A DNA stretch of 64,000 nucleotides from JABFSM01 sp963762545 (GTDB lineage: Bacteria > Gemmatimonadota > Gemmatimonadetes > Gemmatimonadales > GWC2-71-9): the NCBI GenBank assembly GCA_963762545.1, contig CAVXLC010000003.1:62001-126000 (forward strand), given 5' to 3'. The notes under the pieces are model-generated. The model had not been told where the DNA came from. It made no database searches and saw only the letters and a program-made list of their open reading frames with translations. How positions within the stretch are numbered: position 1 is the stretch's first letter; each line of letters opens with the position of its first letter. A program made the position numbers and the translations under genes. Shown here in pieces: positions 56,939 to 64,000 of the stretch.

Positions 56939-57451
56939 TCAGGCGGTCGGCGCGGTATGGGCCCGGGACCGGCGCGCGTCCTCCAGCCAGAGGGACACCG
57001 CCAGCAGGATCGCGCCGCAGCTCACGCCCATGTCCGCCACGTTGAAGGTCGGCCAGCGGTGCGCGCCCACGCCCACGTCGATGAAATCCACCACGCCCTG
57101 CGCGGTACGGATCCGGTCGATCAGGTTGCCCGCCGCCCCGCCGGCCACCAGCCCGCAGGAGAGCTGGCGCAGCCAGTCCCGCGGCGGGCTCGATCGGGCC
57201 AGCCGGTAGAGCAGCACGATGGCGACCACCGCCACCGCCAGGAAGATCCAGCGCGACCACGGCCCCAGATGGAGTCCGAACGCCGCGCCCTCGTTGTAGA
57301 CCAGCCGCAGCTGGAGCCAGTCTCCCAGCACTTCCACCGACGGGATCGGCAGGAGCCCCTGCTCCGCCACCCGCTTGGTGGCGAAGTCGAGCACCAGGAT
57401 GACCAGGGCGACCACCCAGAACAGCCGGCGGCCCTCAGCGGCGCTTCTCAT
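56939..57451 (-). CDS. lspA: Lipoprotein signal peptidase
   Basis: Type II signal peptidase that cleaves prolipoproteins. The 170 residues have four membrane segments and the family motifs VYNEGAAFG, GGAAGNLIDRI, VVDFIDV and TFNVADM, with both catalytic aspartates. ATG 57451 overlaps the DksA gene by 17 bases. It fits the several lipoproteins predicted in the window. Confidence 0.95.
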   Translation of the reverse strand: MRSAAEGRRLFWVVALVILVLDFATKRVAEQGLLPIPSVEVLGDWLQLRLVYNEGAAFGLHLGPWSRWIFLAVAVVAIVLLYRLARSSPPRDWLRQLSCGLVAGGAAGNLIDRIRTAQGVVDFIDVGVGAHRWPTFNVADMGVSCGAILLAVSLWLEDARRSRAHTAPTA

Positions 57452-57818
57452 CCTCTTCCTTTTCCTTGCAGGTGATGCAGAGCCGGGCGTGGGGCAGCGC
57501 ATCGAGCCGCTCGAACGCGATCTCCTGCCCGCACTGGTGGCACTTGCCGAACTTTTCGGGCTCGCCGTAGAGGCGCCGGAGGGCCTGGTTGACGTGCCAG
57601 AGATAGCGACCCTCCTGCGACGCGAAGAGGAACTGCTTTTCCCGCTCCATCGTGTCGGTGCCCTGATCCGCCATGTGGAACGAATAGGAGGAGAGGTCTC
57701 CGTCGGACGACTGCTGGGTGTTGTTGAAAGACTCGTCGTAGTACCCGAGCTCCTTCATGACCCGGGCCCGCTCGTCCAGGAGGCGCGATTCGAGATACGT
57801 CAGCTGCTTCTTGTTCAT
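57435..57818 (-). CDS. DksA/TraR family zinc-finger protein
   Basis: A 127-residue protein with an N-terminal coiled coil (YLESRLLDERARVMKEL), the SSDGDLSSYSFHMADQGTDT segment seen in this family, and a four-cysteine zinc finger CHQC...CITC. DksA-type proteins bind RNA polymerase and adjust transcription during starvation; whether this one acts so is not known. It follows ileS by 26 bases and overlaps lspA. Confidence 0.9.
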   Translation of the reverse strand: MNKKQLTYLESRLLDERARVMKELGYYDESFNNTQQSSDGDLSSYSFHMADQGTDTMEREKQFLFASQEGRYLWHVNQALRRLYGEPEKFGKCHQCGQEIAFERLDALPHARLCITCKEKEEDEKRR

Positions 57819-57844
57819 GGCCGATCCGTGAGTGTTGAGCCGGT

Positions 57845-61017
<3,173 letters not shown>

Positions 61018-61021
<4 letters not shown>

Positions 61022-61569
61022 GCCTGGCGGCGGTAGGCTTTCAGCAGGTCATCCGCCCCGGCGGCGTCTCCCGTATCACCGCCGAGCACCGCCAGCTCGG
61101 CCAGCTGCCGCTCGAGCAGCTGGCGATAGCTCTGGAGATAGGCCTGGAACTGCCGGCGGGCCAAGTCGTTGCCATGGGCCAGGCGCTGCTCGTCGTTGCG
61201 GGCCTGTTGGAGGAGCCGCTCCACCTCGGTGCGGGCCTCGAGCAGCATCTGGTCCGCCTCGGCCTGCGATTCGCGGAGTACGACCTCGCGCTCGCGCTCG
61301 ACCTGTGCCATGGTCTCGGAGCGGAGCTGTTGGGCCGAAATCAGCGCGTCGTTCATGGCGCGGTCCCGGTCGCGGTAGGACTTGAGCTGCTCGCTCATCC
61401 CCTTGATGCGCTCATCCATCTGCACCCGGTCGCGGACCAGGCGGTCGATCTCTTCGGCCATGCGCTGCTTGAACTCCTCGACCTGGGCCGGATCGTAGCC
61501 GCGCAGCACCCGCTGAAATTCCTGGGCCCGCACGTCGTGCGAAGTCAGATGGAACGCGTCGTCGGTCAT
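61018..61569 (-). CDS. divIVA: DivIVA-domain protein
   Basis: A 183-residue coiled-coil protein. The N-terminal part (LTSHDVRAQEFQRVLRGYDP) matches the DivIVA/GpsB lipid-binding start, and long coiled coils fill residues 30 to 150. In Gram-positives such proteins mark curved membrane and poles; here the role is inferred, but it could mark poles for the polarity genes downstream. It overlaps ileS and yggS by four bases each. Confidence 0.88.
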
Positions 61570-62249
61570 TGGCGTTCTCCGAAGAGCAGGGTTCCCAGCC
61601 GTACCATCGTCGCGCCCTCTTCCACCGCGGCCGGAAAATCTCCGGACATGCCCATCGACAGTTCGGGCAATCGGTGCCCCGCGGACTCCATCGTGTCTCG
61701 GAGCTGGCGGAGCCGAGCGAACGCGCCCCGCTGGACCCGCTCGTCATCGCTTTGCGCCGCCATCGTCATCAACCCCTGGAGGTCGAGCCGGGGCAGCGCC
61801 GCGATCCGATCCAGCAAGGCGGGGAGCCCGCCGGGATCCACCCCGCTCTTCTGCGCCTCGCCCGAACAATTGACCTCGATCAGGATGGGCTGCCGGCTCC
61901 CCGGCGCGACCCGGCGATCGAGCTCGGTGGCCAGGTCGTCCCGATCCACCGAGTGGATCAGCGCAAACCGGCCGGCCGCCTGCCGGGCCTTGTTGCGCTG
62001 CAGCGACCCGATCAGGTGCCAGCGGACCGGAACGCCGACCAGTTGCTCCTGCTTGGCCAGCGCTTCCTGAACCCGGTTTTCTCCGACATCCTCGAGTCCG
62101 GCAGCCACCGCCGCCCGGACCGCTTCCGGCCCATGGGTCTTGGTGACGGCCACGATGCGTACCGGATGCTTCCAGCCGCCGCGAGCCTGATGCAGCCGGA
62201 TTCGGTCACGGACCGAGGCCAGCCGCGGGACCAGCCCCGGGAAATCCAT
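61566..62249 (-). CDS. YggS/PROSC-type pyridoxal phosphate homeostasis protein
   Basis: A 227-residue PLP-binding protein with the alanine-racemase-like barrel. IVAVTKTHG holds the PLP lysine, GENRVQEAL, WHLIGSLQRNK and LSMGMSGDFPAAV follow, all typical of YggS. It has no known enzyme activity and controls free PLP. ATG 62249 lies 21 bases after the upstream gene. Confidence 0.94.
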   Translation of the reverse strand: MDFPGLVPRLASVRDRIRLHQARGGWKHPVRIVAVTKTHGPEAVRAAVAAGLEDVGENRVQEALAKQEQLVGVPVRWHLIGSLQRNKARQAAGRFALIHSVDRDDLATELDRRVAPGSRQPILIEVNCSGEAQKSGVDPGGLPALLDRIAALPRLDLQGLMTMAAQSDDERVQRGAFARLRQLRDTMESAGHRLPELSMGMSGDFPAAVEEGATMVRLGTLLFGERQ

Positions 62250-62270
62250 AACCCACGAATTTAATGGGAG

Positions 62271-64000
62271 TTACCGCTTTGCAGAAGGGATCTTCTTCCG
62301 TACCTGGTCGAGCGCGGCTTGGACCGCCGGATTGGTGGAGAGGTGGGCCGCCCGTTCGAGGTAGCTCAGCATGCGAGCCGAGTCGGCCCGGTCCTGCATG
62401 GCGAACGCGAGCTGGGTGAACGGCAGACCCAGGGTGCTCGCGATTCCCCCCGCCGTGTTCTCCAGCTCGCGCTTCGGACGGGTGAGCAGCCCGGCGTAGC
62501 GGTAGGTCTCCATCATGAGGCGGTCGGTGGCGGCAATGTCGAGTGGAGCGCCCATCAGCCTCCGAAAGTCATACCCCGGCGTCGTGGAATCCACGGGGGC
62601 CGACTCCAGCGTTATGGCCAGACCGCGCTGGACCAGGAAGCGGTCGAGTCCGAAGTTCGTCCCGGTGGCGGTGAGGCCCCAGGCGATTGGCCGACGGCCG
62701 AAGTTCTGCTGGATCACGCGGAGCACCAGGAAATCCTTCCCGTAGAGCACCGTATTGGAATCGATGACGGTCTGGTACGCGCCGACCTTGAGGCTCACCG
62801 CCTTGTCGATGATCTGCGGCACCGCCTCGGCAATTTCCTGATCGCTCATCGTATGCAGCGGCCAGGTGGGCGCCACCGGATGCAGTCCCTTCCAGATCGC
62901 CGGGGCCTGGTCCTCCTCGAACGGCCGGACCGGGTTGTCCCGCAGCTGGCGCATGTACCAGTCGGTTTCTGCCAGCGCGAGGCACACGACCGTGACGTCC
63001 TGGCGGATTCCCTCGACCTCCTGCGCCCACCAGAGCGGGAAGGTGTCGTTGTCTCCGTAGGTGAACAGGATACCATACGGCGGAACCGAATTGAGCAGAT
63101 CGTAGGCGAAGTCTCCCGGAAGCCGCGCGTCCGGGCCGTGCTGGCGGTCCGCCTCGCGGAAGTTCAGCGCGAAGGGGACCAGGGCCATCAGGAAGACCGA
63201 CAGGGGCAGGAGCTGCCGAAGCCGGGGCCGCAGCGACAGCTCGGCCTGCGTCCCGGCCCAGAGCCTCCGGCCCCAGTCTCTGACCACGGTCAGCAGTCCG
63301 AGCGCCGCCCACAGCCCCCAGACCACGAAGCTCACCACGAAGAAGTAGTCCCGCTCCCGGACTTCGTGCTGCTCCACGCTGGGGAACCGGTCGTAGCCCA
63401 GGCTGAACCCCGGCTTGAAATTCATGTACACCAGCAGCCCAAGTCCGGTGGTGAGCCACAGCGTCCCGAGCAGCCAGGCGCCGGTCCGGTCGCTCCGCCG
63501 CTGCGCGCCGAAGCCCAGGAGTCCCAACCCGAAGAACAGCACGGTGAAGAGGGAACGAATCGGGATTCCGCCGCCGGGGAGCGGGATGGATCCAGGCACC
63601 GCCTTGGCCCACTGCCAGTCGAAGTACTGGAGATAGTTGACCAGCTGCAGGCCGATGATGACCAGGCTGCGTCCCGGGTTCCCCGCCCCGTGGCGGACCG
63701 TGGGATCATCCCAGGGTGTCCGGACCTCGTACTGCTCCCGCCGAATGACGGCGGTGAGCGCCTTCCAGGTGTCCGGTCCCGCCTCGTTCAGCATCGGGTG
63801 CTGGGCCGAGCGGATGTACAGATACAGGTAGGGGGTGACTCCGATCAGCGCGACGAACAGCAGCAACACCCCGAAGCGCAGATCGCCCGAGGATACGAAG
63901 ACCAGCGCCCCCAGGAAGGCGCCGGCCCCCAGAATGATCAGCGGCCCGTTGCCGAGTCCGATCCCCAGGAGCAGACCCCAGAGGCTGGCCATCGAGGCCG
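62271..64000 (-). CDS. DUF2723-family multi-pass membrane protein, 5' end beyond window
   Basis: The C-terminal 576 residues or so of a large membrane protein; the frame is still open at the window edge, so the start is missing. About eight hydrophobic segments are followed by an extracytoplasmic part with ILFTYGDNDTFPLWWAQEVE and RQDVTVVCLALAETDWY, typical of DUF2723 proteins that resemble glycosyltransferases of the PMT or TMEM260 type. A short TPR-like tail ends it. It may transfer mannose or another sugar to exported proteins; this is inference. Confidence 0.82.
   Translation of the reverse strand, partial: ASMASLWGLLLGIGLGNGPLIILGAGAFLGALVFVSSGDLRFGVLLLFVALIGVTPYLYLYIRSAQHPMLNEAGPDTWKALTAVIRREQYEVRTPWDDPTVRHGAGNPGRSLVIIGLQLVNYLQYFDWQWAKAVPGSIPLPGGGIPIRSLFTVLFFGLGLLGFGAQRRSDRTGAWLLGTLWLTTGLGLLVYMNFKPGFSLGYDRFPSVEQHEVRERDYFFVVSFVVWGLWAALGLLTVVRDWGRRLWAGTQAELSLRPRLRQLLPLSVFLMALVPFALNFREADRQHGPDARLPGDFAYDLLNSVPPYGILFTYGDNDTFPLWWAQEVEGIRQDVTVVCLALAETDWYMRQLRDNPVRPFEEDQAPAIWKGLHPVAPTWPLHTMSDQEIAEAVPQIIDKAVSLKVGAYQTVIDSNTVLYGKDFLVLRVIQQNFGRRPIAWGLTATGTNFGLDRFLVQRGLAITLESAPVDSTTPGYDFRRLMGAPLDIAATDRLMMETYRYAGLLTRPKRELENTAGGIASTLGLPFTQLAFAMQDRADSARMLSYLERAAHLSTNPAVQAALDQVRKKIPSAKR

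Overview
This is a 64 kb, high-GC, gene-dense stretch of a bacterial chromosome. Nearly every gene lies on the minus strand, so it reads from right to left. The cell wall set points to a diderm with meso-diaminopimelate peptidoglycan: the MurE DNPR motif, a full division and cell wall (dcw) cluster, and LspA with lipoprotein signals. Other traits are MglA with Roadblock partners, PATAN (DUF4388) proteins, a Ser/Thr kinase with a long extracytoplasmic sensor, IleS of the eukaryote-like class, and many TPR proteins. Together these suggest a Gemmatimonadota-like organism. That assignment is an inference with moderate confidence, as no rRNA gene is present. No CRISPR array, insertion sequence, prophage or plasmid gene was seen, and no gene-free stretch exceeds 300 bp.

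Right end in transcription order (64000 to 55921): a membrane protein of the DUF2723 family cut by the window edge, a YggS-type PLP protein, divIVA, ileS, a DksA/TraR zinc-finger protein, lspA and rluD. The IleS carries GIHH where HIGH is expected, a swap I recall from mupirocin-hyper-resistant IleRS2 enzymes.

Middle right (55924 to 40286): the most unusual part. The rluD stop overlaps the cheW start, and a run of 15 tightly packed genes follows: cheW, cheY, cheA, cheC, a TPR scaffold, a PATAN-TPR protein, a TPR-Roadblock fusion, two Roadblock proteins, the small GTPase mglA, a tandem DnaA-like AAA+ protein, a second PATAN-TPR protein, cheR, cheD and another TPR protein. A membrane-anchored peptidase follows. 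There is no chemoreceptor, CheB, flagellar or pilus gene in the window. I read this as a candidate signalling or polarity system that joins a chemosensory core to an MglA GTPase switch and a DnaA-like ATPase.

Middle (40272 to 18566): a small membrane protein, tRNA-Val with a good terminator, an exported TPR protein, tRNA-Asp, then the dcw cluster rsmH-ftsL-ftsI-murE-murF-mraY-murD-ftsW-murG-murC-ftsQ-ftsA-ftsZ. An M23 peptidase, a von Willebrand-type membrane protein, ftsY and recG continue the same direction. mraZ, murB and ddl are not here, and FtsI ends in a PASTA domain.

Left part (18563 to 14): recG, a lipoprotein metalloprotease, a small lipoprotein, the Ser/Thr kinase, a small basic protein, a small membrane protein coupled to a sodium:solute symporter, a frameshifted SGNH hydrolase, a small plus-strand gene, asnS with a near-consensus promoter, a beta-helix/PA14 exported protein, mazG on the plus strand, and the overlapping set alr-DUF1844-deoB-cdd.
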